From NCBI GenBank assembly GCA_900446925.1, contig UAVY01000002.1, positions 496,001-560,000 on the forward strand: DNA of 64,000 bases. Direction: 5' to 3'. Positions 11,659-26,588 of the stretch are shown piece by piece. Within the stretch, counting starts at the first letter, position 1. Each line of letters starts with the position of its first letter. The notes under the pieces are model-generated. The model saw nothing but the letters and a program-made list of their open reading frames with translations, had not been told where the DNA came from and made no database searches. This stretch comes from Citrobacter koseri. Lineage in GTDB: Bacteria; Pseudomonadota; Gammaproteobacteria; Enterobacterales; Enterobacteriaceae. A program made the translations under genes and the position numbers.

Positions 11659-12727
11659 GTGGTCAACCGAAGCGGTTAATGGTGATGGCGGGCGGTACTG
11701 GCGGACATGTGTTCCCAGGACTGGCCGTCGCGCACCATTTAATGGACCAGGGCTGGCAAGTACGCTGGCTCGGAACCGCCGATCGTATGGAAGCGGATTT
11801 AGTGCCGAAGCATGGCATTGAGATTGATTTCATTCGCATTTCCGGTTTGCGCGGAAAAGGCGTGAAAGCGCTGCTGGCGGCACCGCTGCGTATTTTTAAC
11901 GCCTGGCGCCAGGCGCGGGCGATCATGAAGCAGTTTAAGCCTGATGTGGTGCTCGGCATGGGCGGCTATGTCTCTGGCCCCGGCGGTCTGGCGGCGTGGT
12001 CGCTGGGTATTCCGGTTGTGCTGCATGAGCAAAACGGCATTGCAGGGTTGACCAATAAGTGGCTGGCGAAAATCGCCACGACGGTGATGCAGGCTTTTCC
12101 CGGCGCGTTTCCGAAAGCGGACGTGGTCGGAAAACCCGGTACGTACTGACGTACTGGCGCTCCCCTTGCCGCAAGAACGCCTGGCCGGACGTGAAAGGGC
12201 CGATTCGCGTGCTGGTGGTGGGTGGCTCTCAGGGGGCCCGGGTATTGAACCAGACGCTGCCGCAAGTTGCGGCAAAACTGGGCGATACGGTCACTATCTG
12301 GCATCAAAGCGGTAAAGGCGCGCAGCAGACCGTAGAGCAGGCTTATGCCGGGCGGGGCAACCGCAGCATAAGGTGACGGAATTTATTGATGACATGGCCG
12401 CAGCCTATGCGTGGGCGGATGTTGTCGTTTGCCGCTCTGGCGCGTTAACGGTGAGTGAAATCGCCGCCGCCGGTTTGCCCCGCGCTGTTTGTGCCGTTTC
12501 AGCATAAAGACCGGCAGCAGTACTGGAATGCCCTGCCGCTGGAGAAAGCGGGGGGGCCGCCAAAATTTTTTGAGCAGCCGCAGTTTACTGTGGATGCCGT
12601 CGCCAGCACCCTGGCCGGGTGGTCGCGAGAAACGTTATTAACCATGGCAGAACGTGCCCGCGCTGCATCCATTCCAGATGCCACCGAGCGTGTTGCAAAT
12701 GAAGTGAGCCGGGCTGCCCGGGCGTAA
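11655..12727 (+). CDS. murG: MurG lipid II GlcNAc transferase (six indel sites)
   Basis: Peripheral membrane GT28 glycosyltransferase converting lipid I to lipid II. The N-terminal GGTGGH loop and [12 protein letters not shown] are visible in frame. The rest is scattered over three frames by extra bases at 12131-12134, 12194-12196, 12478-12481, 12550-12556 (two) and 12566-12571, and one missing G near 12350. The net change is +5, and the corrected gene is 356 codons (355 residues), the family length. murG is essential, so I read the damage as sequence error rather than a pseudogene. Codon content in all pieces is uniform with neighbours. Confidence 0.9.
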
Positions 12728-12780
12728 TTGTGGCGGTGCCTTTTGCACCCGCATGAATTGAGAAGTGAATGGCGTAAAGA

Positions 12781-15169
<2,389 letters not shown>

Positions 15170-15170
15170 T

Positions 15171-16002
15171 ATGTCGCAGGCTGCGCTGAACACGCGAAAC
15201 AGTGATGAAGAGGTGTCTTCTTCACGGCGCAATAATGGAACGCGTCTTGCAGGAATACTGTTCCTGCTGACGGTGCTCTGCACCGTGTTTGTCAGCGGCT
15301 GGGTTGTGTTGGGCTGGATGGAAGACGCCGCAGCGTTTGCCGTTGTCGAAACTGGTGTTGACCGGCGAACGGCATTACACGCGCAATGATGACATCCGCC
15401 AGTCGATTCTGGCGTTGGGCGCGCCGGGTACGTTTATGACTCAGGATGTGAACATTATCCAGAGCCAGATAGAGCGTTTACCGTGGATTAAACAGGCCAG
15501 CGTCAGAAAGCAATGGCCTGATGAATTGAAGATTCATCTGGTTGAATATGTGCCGATTGCGCGTTGGAATGATCAGCATATGGTTGATGCCGAAGGCAAT
15601 ACCTTCAGCGTACCGGCAGAGCGAACCAGTAAACAGGTATTACCCATGTTGTATGGCCCGGAAGGCAGCGCGAGTGAAGTGTTGCAGGGGTATCGCGATA
15701 TGGGGCAGGTGCTGGCTAAGGACAGATTCACCCTGAAGGAAGCGGCAATGACCGCGCGTCGTTCCTGGCAGTTGACGCTGAATAACGATATTAAGCTCAA
15801 CCTCGGCAGGGGCGATACGATGAAACGTTTGGCTCGCTTTGTAGAACTTTATCCGGTTTTACAGCAGCAGGCGCAAACCGATGGCAAACGGATAAGCTAC
15901 GTTGATTTGCGTTATGACTCGGGGGCGGCAGTAGGGTGGGCACCCTTACCTCCAGAGGAATCTAATCAGCAACAGAATCAGGCACAGGCAGAACAACAAT
16001 GA
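15171..16002 (+). CDS. ftsQ: Cell division protein FtsQ
   Basis: Bitopic divisome protein with a short cytoplasmic tail, one membrane segment (about residues 28-50) and periplasmic POTRA and beta domains; scaffold for FtsL-FtsB. An extra C at 15328-15329 (normal [11 protein letters not shown]) splits it into a 5' piece and a long 3' piece. Without it the gene is 277 codons, 276 residues. The 3' end overlaps ftsA by four bases (ATGA). Confidence 0.92.
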
Positions 16003-17262
16003 TCAAGGCGACGGACAGAAAACTGGTAGTAGGACTGGAGATTGGCACCGCGAAGGTTGCCGCTTTAGTAGGGGAAGTTCTGCCCGACGGTATGGTCAAT
16101 ATCATTGGCGTGGGCAGTTGCCCGTCGCGAGGTATGGATAAAGGCGGGGTGAACGACCTCGAGTCAGTGGTGAAGTGCGTACAGCGCGCCATTGACCAGG
16201 CGGAGCTGATGGCGGATTGCCAGATCTCCTCGGTGTATCTGGCGCTTTCTGGCAAGCACATTAGCTGTCAGAATGAAATTGGTATGGTGCCGATCTCCGA
16301 AGAAGAAGTGACGCAGGAAGATGTGGAAAACGTCGTGCATACCGCGAAGTCGGTGCGCGTGCGTGATGAGCATCGTGTACTGCATGTCATTCCGCAGGAA
16401 TATGCGATCGATTACCAGGAAGGCATTAAGAATCCGGTTGGCCTTTCCGGCGTGCGTATGCAGGCAAAAGTGCACTTGATCACATGCCACAACGACATGG
16501 CGAAAAACATCGTTAAAGCGGTGGAACGTTGTGGCCTGAAAGTTGACCAACTCATATTTGCCGGGTTAGCGGCCAGTTACTCCGTTTTAACGGAAGATGA
16601 ACGTGAACTGGGCGTCTGCGTGGTTGATATCGGTGGTGGTACAATGGATATCGCCGTTTATACTGGCGGGGCGTTGCGCCATACCAAGGTAATCCCTTAC
16701 GCAGGGAATGTCGTGACCAGCGATATCGCGTATGCCTTCGGTACGCCGCCGAGCGATGCTGAAGCCATCAAAGTGCGTCACGGCTGCGCGCTGGGCTCTA
16801 TCGTCGGCAAAGACGAAAGCGTTGAAGTGCCGAGCGTGGGCGGTCGTCCGCCGCGTAGTCTGCAACGTCAGACGCTTGCGGAGGTGATTGAGCCGCGTTA
16901 CACCGAGCTTCTCAACCTGGTCAACGAAGAGATTTTGCAATTACAGGAACAGCTTCGCCAGCAGGGTGTGAAACATCATCTGGCGGCGGGGATTGTATTA
17001 ACCGGCGGCGCGGCGCAAATTGAAGGTCTTGCTGCCTGTGCTCAGCGCGTGTTCCATACGCAAGTGCGTATTGGCGCGCCGCTGAATATTACCCGGACTG
17101 ACGGATTATGCCCAGGAGCCGTACTACTCAACGGCGGTGGGGCTGCTTCACTACGGGAAAGAGTCCCACTTAAGTGGCGAAGCGGAAGTGGAAAAACGTG
17201 TTACGGCATCAGTTGGCTCGTGGATCAAGCGACTTAATAGCTGGCTGCGAAAAGAGTTTTAA
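15999..17262 (+). CDS. ftsA: Cell division protein FtsA
   Basis: Actin-like ATPase tethering FtsZ to the membrane. ATP-site glycine motifs ([22 protein letters not shown]) are clear. An extra C in 17092-17094 (normal [16 protein letters not shown]) shifts the last 55 codons. The corrected frame ends with the amphipathic membrane helix [15 protein letters not shown] and TAA 17260-17262, 420 residues. ftsZ follows after 61 bp. Confidence 0.93.
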
Positions 17263-17323
17263 TTTTTATGAGACCGGCGACTATTAACGGTCTCAGGCGA
17301 CAGGCACAAAACGGAGAGAAACT

Positions 17324-18477
17324 ATGTTTGAACCTATGGAACTGACCAACGACGCGGTGATTAAAGTCATCGGCGTCGGCGGCGGCGGCGGTAATGCCGT
17401 TGAACACATGGTGCGCGAGCGCATCGAAGGTGTTGAATTCTTCGCGGTGAATACCGACGCTCAGGCGTTGCGTAAGACTGCGGTTGGGCAGACCATTCAG
17501 ATTGGTAGCGGCATCACCAAAGGTCTGGGCGCGGGTGCAAACCCGGAAGTCGGTCGCAATGCGGCGGACGAAGATCGTGAAGCACTGCGTGCAGCGCTTG
17601 ACGGCGCAGACATGGTGTTTATCGCAGCAGGCATGGGCGGCGGTACCGGTACCGGTGCAGCGCCAGTGGTTGCGGAAGTGGCAAAAGATTTAGGTATCCT
17701 GACCGTTGCCGTGGTGACGAAGCCTTTCAACTTCGAAGGCAAGAAGCGCATGGCATTCGCGGAGCAGGGTATTACTGAGCTGTCCAAACATGTGGACTCG
17801 CTGATCACCATCCCGAACGACAAGCTGCTGAAAGTGCTGGGACGCGGTATCTCCCTGCTGGATGCGTTTGGCGCGGCGAACGACGTGCTGAAAGGCGCGG
17901 TTCAGGGTATCGCTGAGCTGATTACCCGCCCGGGTCTGATGAACGTCGACTTTGCAGACGTGCGCACCGTGATGTCCGAAATGGGCTACGCGATGATGGG
18001 CTCCGGCGTGGCAAGCGGTGAAGACCGTGCGGAAGAAGCGGCAGAAATGGCGATCTCTTCTCCGCTGCTGGAAGATATCGATCTGTCTGGCGCGCGCGGT
18101 GTGCTGGTTAACATCACTGCGGGCTTCGACCTGCGTCTGGATGAGTTCGAAACCGTCGGTAACACCATCCGTGCTTTTGCGTCGGATAACGCGACCGTGG
18201 TTATCGGTACTTCTCTGGACCCGGATATGAACGACGAACTGCGCGTCAACCGTTGTGGCAACCGGTATTGGTATGGACAAGCGTCCTGAAATCACCCTGG
18301 TGACCAACAAACAGGTACAGCAGCCGGTGATGGATCGTTACCCAGCAGCACGGCATGGCGCCGCTGACGCAAGAGCAGAAGCCGGTCGCAAAAGTGGTGA
18401 ACGACAATACGCCGCAAACGGCAAAAGAACCGGATTATCTGGATATCCCTGCGTTCCTGCGTAAGCAAGCCGATTAA
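17324..18477 (+). CDS. ftsZ: Cell division GTPase FtsZ
   Basis: Tubulin homologue forming the Z ring. The tubulin signature [10 protein letters not shown] (about residues 104-113) and NTDAQAL are in frame. Extra bases at 18248-18249 (A) and 18341-18343 (C) disrupt the C-terminal quarter. In the corrected frame the conserved tail [14 protein letters not shown], which binds FtsA and ZipA, ends at TAA 18475-18477, 383 residues. A functional cell needs this tail, so the disruption is almost certainly artefactual. Confidence 0.94.
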
Positions 18478-18508
18478 GAATTGGCTGGAATTTGGGATTC
18501 ACGGCTCT

Positions 18509-18539
18509 TTGTGCTAAACTGGCCCACCGAATGTATAGT
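18509..18539 (+). promoter_or_regulatory. Likely lpxC promoter
   Basis: A near-consensus -10 TATAGT is at 18534-18539, 38 bp before the lpxC ATG, in the ftsZ-lpxC gap. The best -35 is weak (TTGTGC 18509-18514, 19-bp spacer). Position matches the known lpxC promoter of E. coli. Confidence 0.5.
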
Positions 18540-18556
18540 ACACTTCGGTTGGATAG

Positions 18557-19495
<939 letters not shown>

Positions 19496-19499
19496 TAGC

Positions 19500-19627
19500 T
19501 ATACACAAAATCATTCAAGTTGCATCAAGATGGCAACTGAGCGAATTCCCAGGAACGTACGACCAGTACGTGACTGGGGTGAGAGAAGGCAGCCAACAAA
19601 GAGGCAGCTTGAAGGATGAAGTGTATA
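19500..19627. repeat. ERIC element (degenerate) between lpxC and secM
   Basis: 128 bp bounded by inverted ends TATACAC and GTGTATA. The core GTGACTGGGGTGAGAG (about 19569-19584) matches the ERIC consensus, with CAGCCAAC and CAGCTTGAA downstream as in ERIC. It diverges from consensus in the left half, so it is an old copy. It is transcribed as part of the lpxC 3' or secM 5' untranslated RNA. Confidence 0.8.
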
Positions 19628-19643
19628 CCTGTCGCATAAATTC

Positions 19644-19693
19644 GACTGGTTAATCTGGCACCCTCTCCGGCCAGGTAAGCCAGTCGTTTTTTT
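19644..19693 (+). terminator. Rho-independent terminator after lpxC
   Basis: Long imperfect hairpin: arm starting GACTGGTTAATCTGGC at 19644 pairs with the arm ending GCCAGTC at about 19685 (13 of 16 positions), followed by TTTTTTT at 19687-19693. This separates lpxC from secM-secA. Confidence 0.75.
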
Positions 19694-19896
19694 ATCTCTT
19701 CCGTACGGCGTTTGCCTTCGCCTTTTTCTCTGCCGCTGAACCGAAATACAGTGCGTTCGCTGCTTTCTTAAGCATTTTTATCCTCAGCGCCATGTCATTA
19801 CTGCTGTAGAGCGTACGCTTTAATGGTAAGATTTGTGCGCAAAAAACGTTTTGAATTCGTAAGCCCACATGCCGGGCATATCAGGGTGGCAATGAC
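19694..19896 (+). other. secM upstream region
   Basis: About 200 bp between the lpxC terminator and the secM start. I see no open reading frame. It probably holds the secM-secA promoter, but no -35/-10 pair is convincing by eye. Confidence 0.35.
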
Positions 19897-20403
19897 GTGA
19901 GTGGAATACTGACGCGCTGGCGACAGTTAGGTAGACGGTACTTCTGGCCGCATCTCTTATTGGGGATGGTCGCGGCTAGCTTTGGTCTGCCCGCTCTCAG
20001 TAACGCAGCCGAGCCTAATACGCCGGCGAAAACGACCGCTAGTAACCACGATCAATCCGTTAAGGTTAACTTCAGCCAGCTCGCGCTGCTGGAGGCGAGT
20101 AACCGCCGCCCGAATTTTACCGTCGACTACTGGCATCAGCATGCGATTCGCACGGTTATCCGCCATCTCTCTTTTGCCATGGCGCCGCAAACGCTGCCGG
20201 TTGTTGAAGAGTCTTCGCCACTTCAGGCGCACCATATTGCGTTACTGAACACGCTCAGCGCGATGCTGACGCAGGAAGGCACACCGCCAACGATTGTACG
20301 TCGCGTCGCCCGTGCGCACTTTACGCCTCAGGCCTCATTTAGCGTTCCCGCCTGGATAAGTCAGGCGCAGGGAATCCGCGCTGGCCCTCAACGTCTCAGC
20401 TAA
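19897..20403 (+). CDS. secM: Secretion monitor SecM
   Basis: Leader protein that stalls its own ribosome to expose the secA ribosome site when Sec export is slow. 168 residues from a GTG start ([12 protein letters not shown]). It has an extended signal peptide ending near SNAAEP, and the arrest motif [17 protein letters not shown] at residues 148-164 with the critical Trp, Ile, Arg and terminal Pro all kept. secA begins 61 bp downstream; the RNA between them should form the repressor hairpin. Confidence 0.95.
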   Translation: MSGILTRWRQLGRRYFWPHLLLGMVAASFGLPALSNAAEPNTPAKTTASNHDQSVKVNFSQLALLEASNRRPNFTVDYWHQHAIRTVIRHLSFAMAPQTLPVVEESSPLQAHHIALLNTLSAMLTQEGTPPTIVRRVARAHFTPQASFSVPAWISQAQGIRAGPQRLS

Positions 20404-20464
20404 AAACAAAAAACCTTCAACTAATTATAGAGACTCCGCATCGCGGGGCGTTTGAGATTTTATT

Positions 20465-23175
20465 ATGCTAATCAAATTGTTAACCAAAGTATTCGGTAGT
20501 CGTAACGATCGTACCTTGCGTCGTATGCGTAAAGCGGTCGGCATCATCAATGCCATGGAACCGGAGATGGAAAAACTCTCCGATGACGAACTGAAAGGGA
20601 AAACGGCAGAGTTTCGCGTGCGTCTGGAGAAAGGCGAAAGCGTTGAAAGCCTGATCCCGGAAGCGTTCGCCGTGGTTCGTGAAGCGAGTAAGCGCGTATT
20701 CGGCATGCGTCACTTTGACGTCCAGTTGCTGGGCGGTATGGTGCTGAACGATCGCTGTATCGCGGAAATGCGTACCGGTGAAGGTAAAACCCTGACCGCA
20801 ACGCTGCCTGCTTACCTGAACGCGTTAAGCGGTAAGGGCGTACACGTCGTCACAGTGAACGACTATCTGGCGCAACGTGATGCTGAAAACAACCGCCCGC
20901 TGTTTGAATTCCTCGGGATGAGCGTCGGTATTAACCTGCCGGGCATGCCTGCCCCAGCAAAACGTGAAGCTTACGCCGCCGACATCACTTACGGCACCAA
21001 CAACGAATACGGCTTTGACTACCTGCGCGATAACATGGCGTTCAGCCCGGAAGAGCGCGTACAGCGTAAACTGCACTATGCGCTGGTGGATGAGGTCGAC
21101 TCTATCCTGATCGATGAAGCGCGTACGCCGCTGATCATTTCCGGCCCGGCTGAAGACAGCTCGGAAATGTACAAGAAAGTAAACAAGATCATCCCTCACC
21201 TGATTCGCCAGGAGAAAGAAGACTCTGATACTTTCCAGGGTGAAGGCCACTTCTCCGTTGATGAGAAAGCGCGTCAGGTCAACCTGACGGAACGCGGTCT
21301 GGTGCTGATCGAAGAACTGCTGGTGAAAGAAGGCATTATGGATGAAGGCGAGTCCCTGTACTCTCCGGGCAACATCATGCTGATGCATCACGTAACCGCC
21401 GCGTTGCGCGCGCACGCGCTGTTTACCCGCGACGTGGATTACATCGTTAAAGATGGCGAAGTGATCATCGTTGACGAACACACCGGTCGTACCATGCAGG
21501 GTCGCCGCTGGTCCGACGGTCTGCACCAGGCTGTGGAAGCGAAAGAAGGCGTGGAAATCCAGAACGAGAACCAGACGCTGGCATCCATCACCTTCCAGAA
21601 CTACTTCCGTCTGTATGAGAAACTGGCCGGTATGACCGGTACAGCGGATACCGAAGCGTTCGAATTCAGCTCCATCTATAAGCTGGATACCGTTGTGGTT
21701 CCGACCAACCGTCCGATGATCCGTAAGGATATGCCGGATCTGGTCTACATGACCGAAGCGGAAAAAATTCAGGCGATCATTGAAGACATCAAAGAGCGTA
21801 CCGCGAACGGCCAGCCGGTGCTGGTGGGTACGATCTCGATCGAGAAGTCTGAAGTGGTCTCTAATGAGCTGACCAAAGCGGGCATCAAAGCATAACGTTC
21901 TGAACGCCAAATTCCACGCCAACGAAGCGGCGATTGTCGCACAGGCGGGCTACCCGGCTGCGGTCACTATCGCCACCAACATGGCCGGTCGTGGTACGGA
22001 CATCGTGCTGGGCGGTAGCTGGCAGGCTGAAGTGGCGGAGCTGGAAAACCCAACGCCAGAGCAGATCGCGCAGATCAAAGCGGACTGGCAGGTTCGTCAT
22101 GAAGCGGTGCTGGCGTCTGGCGGTCTGCACATCATCGGCACTGGAGCGTCACGAATCTCGCCGTATCGACAACCAGTTGCGTGGTCGTTCCGGTCGTCCA
22201 GGGCGATGCGGGCTCTTCCCGTTTCTACCTGTCAATGGAAGATGCGCTGATGCGTATTTTTGCCTCTGACCGTGTGTCGGGCATGATGCGTAAACTGGGT
22301 ATGAAACCAGGTGAAGCCATTGAGCACCCGTGGGTGACTAAAGCGATTGCCAATGCGCAGCGTAAAGTTGAAAGCCGCAACTTCGATATTCGTAAGCAGC
22401 TGCTGGAATACGACGATGTCGCGAACGATCAGCGTCGCGCCATTTACACCCAGCGTAACGAACTGCTGGATGTCAGCGATGTCAGCGAAACCATCAACAG
22501 CATTCGTGAAGACGTCTTTAAAGTGACGATCGATGCGTACATTCCGCCGCAGTCGCTTGGAAGAGATGTGGGATATTCCGGGTTTGCAGGAACGTCTGAA
22601 AAACGACTTCGATCTGGATATGCCAATTGCCGAGTGGCTGGATAAAGAGCCGGAGCTGCATGAAGAGACCGCTGCGTGAGCGTATTCTGGCGCACTCAAT
22701 CGAAGTGTATCAGCGTAAAGAAGAAGTGGTTGGCGCAGAGATGATGCGTCACTTCGAAAAAGGCGTCATGCTGCAAACTCTCGATTCGCTGTGGAAAGAG
22801 CACCTGGCGGCGATGGATTACCTGCGTCAGGGTATCCACCTGCGTGGCTATGCGCAGAAAGATCCGAAGCAGGAATACAAACGCGAGTCCTTCTCCATGT
22901 TTGCAGCAATGCTGGAATCGCTGAAGTATGAAGTGGTCAGTACGCTGAGCAAAGTTCAGGTTCGTATGCCTGAAGAAGTGGAAGCGATGGAACAACAGCG
23001 CCGCGAAGAAGCCGAGCGTTTAGCGCAGATGCAGCAGCTCAGTCATCAGGATGACGACAGCGCAGCGGCCGCCGCTCTGGCAGCGCAAACGGGCGATCGT
23101 AAAGTGGGTCGTAACGATCCTTGCCCTTGCGGTTCCGGTAAAAAATACAAACAGTGCCACGGCCGTCTGAGCTAA
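20465..23175 (+). CDS. secA: Preprotein translocase ATPase SecA
   Basis: Motor driving post-translational export through SecYEG. Walker [11 protein letters not shown] at about residue 102, Walker [15 protein letters not shown], and a C-terminal zinc motif [14 protein letters not shown] for SecB binding. Five extra bases (21887-21889, 22143-22144, 22198-22199, 22559-22560, 22669-22670) cut it into pieces. The span minus five is exactly 902 codons, the normal 901 residues. Essential, translationally coupled to secM. Confidence 0.94.
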
Positions 23176-23194
23176 GGTCTGAATAAAGACAATG

Positions 23195-23219
23195 AGGCGC
23201 AGGTGACTGCGCCTTTTTT
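23195..23219 (+). terminator. Terminator between secA and mutT
   Basis: AGGCGCA ... TGCGCCT hairpin (23195-23214) followed by six Ts, directly after secA and 15 bp before the mutT ATG. It should attenuate rather than fully separate the two genes. Confidence 0.8.
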
Positions 23220-23233
23220 ATGGATGTAACCGT

Positions 23234-23623
23234 ATGAAAAAACTGCAAATCGCTGTCGGAATTATTCGCAACCCGAACCACGAAGTTTTTATTACCCAAC
23301 GTGCGGCCGATGCCCATATGGCCAACAAACTGGAGTTTCCCGGCGGGAAAATCGAAGCGGGCGAAACGCCGGAGCAGGCGCTGATCCGGGAGTTGCAGGA
23401 AGAAGTGGGGATCACCCCGCGTGAAGCGACGCTATTTGAAAAGCTGGAATATCAGTTCCCGGACAGGCACATCACACTGTGGTTCTGGTTAGTTGATCAC
23501 TGGGAAGGGGAGCCGTGGGGAAAAGAGGGGCAACCGGGGCGGTGGATTGCGCAAGATGCTCTGAATGCGGAAGATTTCCCGCCCGCGAATGCGCCAGTAA
23601 TTGAAAAGCTGATTGCTGGCTAA
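23234..23623 (+). CDS. mutT: 8-oxo-dGTP diphosphatase MutT
   Basis: Nudix hydrolase that cleans oxidised GTP/dGTP from the nucleotide pool and prevents A:T to C:G transversions. 129 residues, intact. The Nudix box runs from GGKIEAGETPEQ to RELQEEVGI (about residues 37-59). It lies just behind the secA terminator. Confidence 0.95.
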   Translation: MKKLQIAVGIIRNPNHEVFITQRAADAHMANKLEFPGGKIEAGETPEQALIRELQEEVGITPREATLFEKLEYQFPDRHITLWFWLVDHWEGEPWGKEGQPGRWIAQDALNAEDFPPANAPVIEKLIAG

Positions 23624-23630
23624 TGGTGTT

Positions 23631-23700
23631 TGTAGGCCGGATAAGGCAACGCCGCCATCCGGCAAATTATGGCGGGGGCGCTACGCTTGCCCGCCCTACG
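23631..23700. repeat. REP pair after mutT
   Basis: Two inverted units: TGTAGGCCGGATAAGG to CCATCCGGCA (23631-23664) and a second GC-rich palindrome GGCGGGGGCG ... GCCCGCCCTACG (about 23671-23700). They lie between convergent mutT and yacG. Confidence 0.8.
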
Positions 23701-23711
23701 TTTTAGTGGAA

Positions 23712-23906
23712 TTACTTCTGCTCTTCACTCCAGTCGTCGCTTTCTGACAAGTCGCCAGAGCTTGGAATACGCTTCTCTTCAGCGGCCCACTCGCCGAGAT
23801 CGATCAACTGGCAGCGTTTAGAACAAAATGGACGGAACGGACTCACTTCGCCCCAGACAACGGTTTTCCCGCAGGTTGGGCAGCTAACGGTGATAGTTTC
23901 TGACAT
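23712..23906 (-). CDS. yacG: DNA gyrase inhibitor YacG
   Basis: 64-residue zinc-finger protein that binds GyrB and blocks gyrase in E. coli. Zinc ligands are two CxxC/CxxxC pairs (CPTCGKT near the start, CSKRCQL in the middle), with an acidic tail [13 protein letters not shown]. It is the last gene of the coaE-zapD-yacG minus-strand group, nine bases after zapD. Confidence 0.93.
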   Translation of the reverse strand: MSETITVSCPTCGKTVVWGEVSPFRPFCSKRCQLIDLGEWAAEEKRIPSSGDLSESDDWSEEQK

Positions 23907-23915
23907 CTTTACTCC

Positions 23916-25281
<1,366 letters not shown>

Positions 25282-25424
25282 AAGTCCAGATCCTGGGATT
25301 TAGGTTTGATAATCAAATGGTTAAAAGTTGAACGCGCGAAGGCGATATTACTGTAGGCATTATCCTACTATTCGCCAGGTAAATTTATGGGATTGTAGCG
25401 TAAAAAAAAGAGAATTTCGCAGTC

Positions 25425-25452
25425 TTGCGCAAGCCTGATTAGTGCGTATGAT
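25425..25452 (+). promoter_or_regulatory. guaC promoter
   Basis: -35 TTGCGC at 25425-25430 and -10 TATGAT at 25447-25452, spacer 16 bp, 57 bp before the guaC ATG. Confidence 0.6.
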
Positions 25453-25509
25453 AACGTCACTGGAGTTGTGAGTTTTCGCTTTTTTGCCATTAACCCCAGG
25501 AATCCGCAC

Positions 25510-26555
25510 ATGCGTATCGAAGAAGATCTGAAATTAGGTTTCAAAGACGTTCTTATCCGCCCTAAACGCTCTACTCTCAAAAAGTCGTTCTGATGTTGAA
25601 CTGGAACGTCAATTCACCTTTAAACATTCAGGTCAGACCTGGTCCGGCGTGCCGATTATCGCGGCCAATATGGACACCGTCGGGACTTTCGAGATGGCAA
25701 GCGCTCTGGCATCGTTCGACATTCTGACAGCCGTACATAAGCACTATTCCGTTGAGGACTGGAACGCCTTCACCAGTACCGCCTCTGAGGATGTTCTCAG
25801 GCATGTGATGGTTTCAACAGGCACCTCCGATGCTGATTTCGAAAAAACCAAACAGATTCTGGCGCAGAGCCCGGCACTGAACTTTGTTTGTATTGATGTG
25901 GCAAATGGTTACTCCGAACACTTCGTGCAGTTTGTTTCAAAGGCGCGTGAAGCATGGCCGACAAAAACCATTTGTGCCGGTAACGTGGTGACCGGTGAAA
26001 TGTGTGAAGAGTTGGTTCTCTCCGGCGCGGATATTGTAAAAGTCGGGATTGGTCCTGGATCCGTATGTACCACGCGTGTGAAAACCGGCGTGGGCTATCC
26101 GCAGCTTTCTGCGGTGATTGAATGCGCCGATGCCGCGCATGGTCTGGGCGGTATGATTGTCAGCGATGGCGGTTGCACCATGCCTGGCGATGTCGCAAAA
26201 GCGTTCGGCGGCGGCGCGGATTTCGTGATGCTGGGCGGTATGCTGGCAGGCCATGAAGAAAGCGGCGGTAAAATTGTTGAAGAGAATGGCGAGAAATTTA
26301 TGCTGTTCTATGGCATGAGTTCTGAATCCGCTATGACCCGCCACGTTGGCGGCGTTGCGCAATATCGTGCAGCAGAAGGGAAAACCGTTAAGCTGCCGCT
26401 GCGTGGCCCGGTGGAATACACCGCGCGTGATATCCTCGGCGGTCTGCGTTCAGCCTGTACCTACGTTGGCGCCTCCCCGTCTGAAAGAGCTGACGAAACG
26501 CACGACGTTTATTCGGGTACAGGAACAAGAAAACCGCATTTTCAATAGCCTGTAA
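25510..26555 (+). CDS. guaC: GMP reductase GuaC
   Basis: NADPH-dependent conversion of GMP to IMP, purine salvage. Start ATG 25510 ([14 protein letters not shown]). The catalytic cysteine is in GPGSVCTTR and the flap region is complete. Extra bases at 25579-25583 (A) and in the C-run at about 26476-26479 break the first 25 and last 24 codons. Corrected, 347 residues ending [10 protein letters not shown] at TAA 26553-26555. Confidence 0.93.
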
Positions 26556-26563
26556 TCCCGTGC

Positions 26564-26587
26564 GCTGGCGCAGCACAATGCGCCAGC
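26564..26587. terminator. Hairpin between convergent guaC and hofC
   Basis: Perfect 9-bp stem GCTGGCGCA / TGCGCCAGC with a 6-base loop, nine bases after the guaC stop and one base before the hofC end. There is no clear T-run, so termination is inferred from position. Confidence 0.5.
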
Positions 26588-26588
26588 A

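Noticed and set aside
11655..12727. murG as a pseudogene or a set of small genes
   Set aside because: Each fragment aligns with consecutive MurG segments, net indel length gives exactly 355 residues, and murG is essential.
20825..21922. A 365-residue open frame opposite secA
   Set aside because: Antisense shadow of secA, composition typical of reverse-strand reading of biased codons.
23195..23219. secA-mutT hairpin as a riboswitch
   Set aside because: It is a short simple stem with T-run, explained as a terminator.
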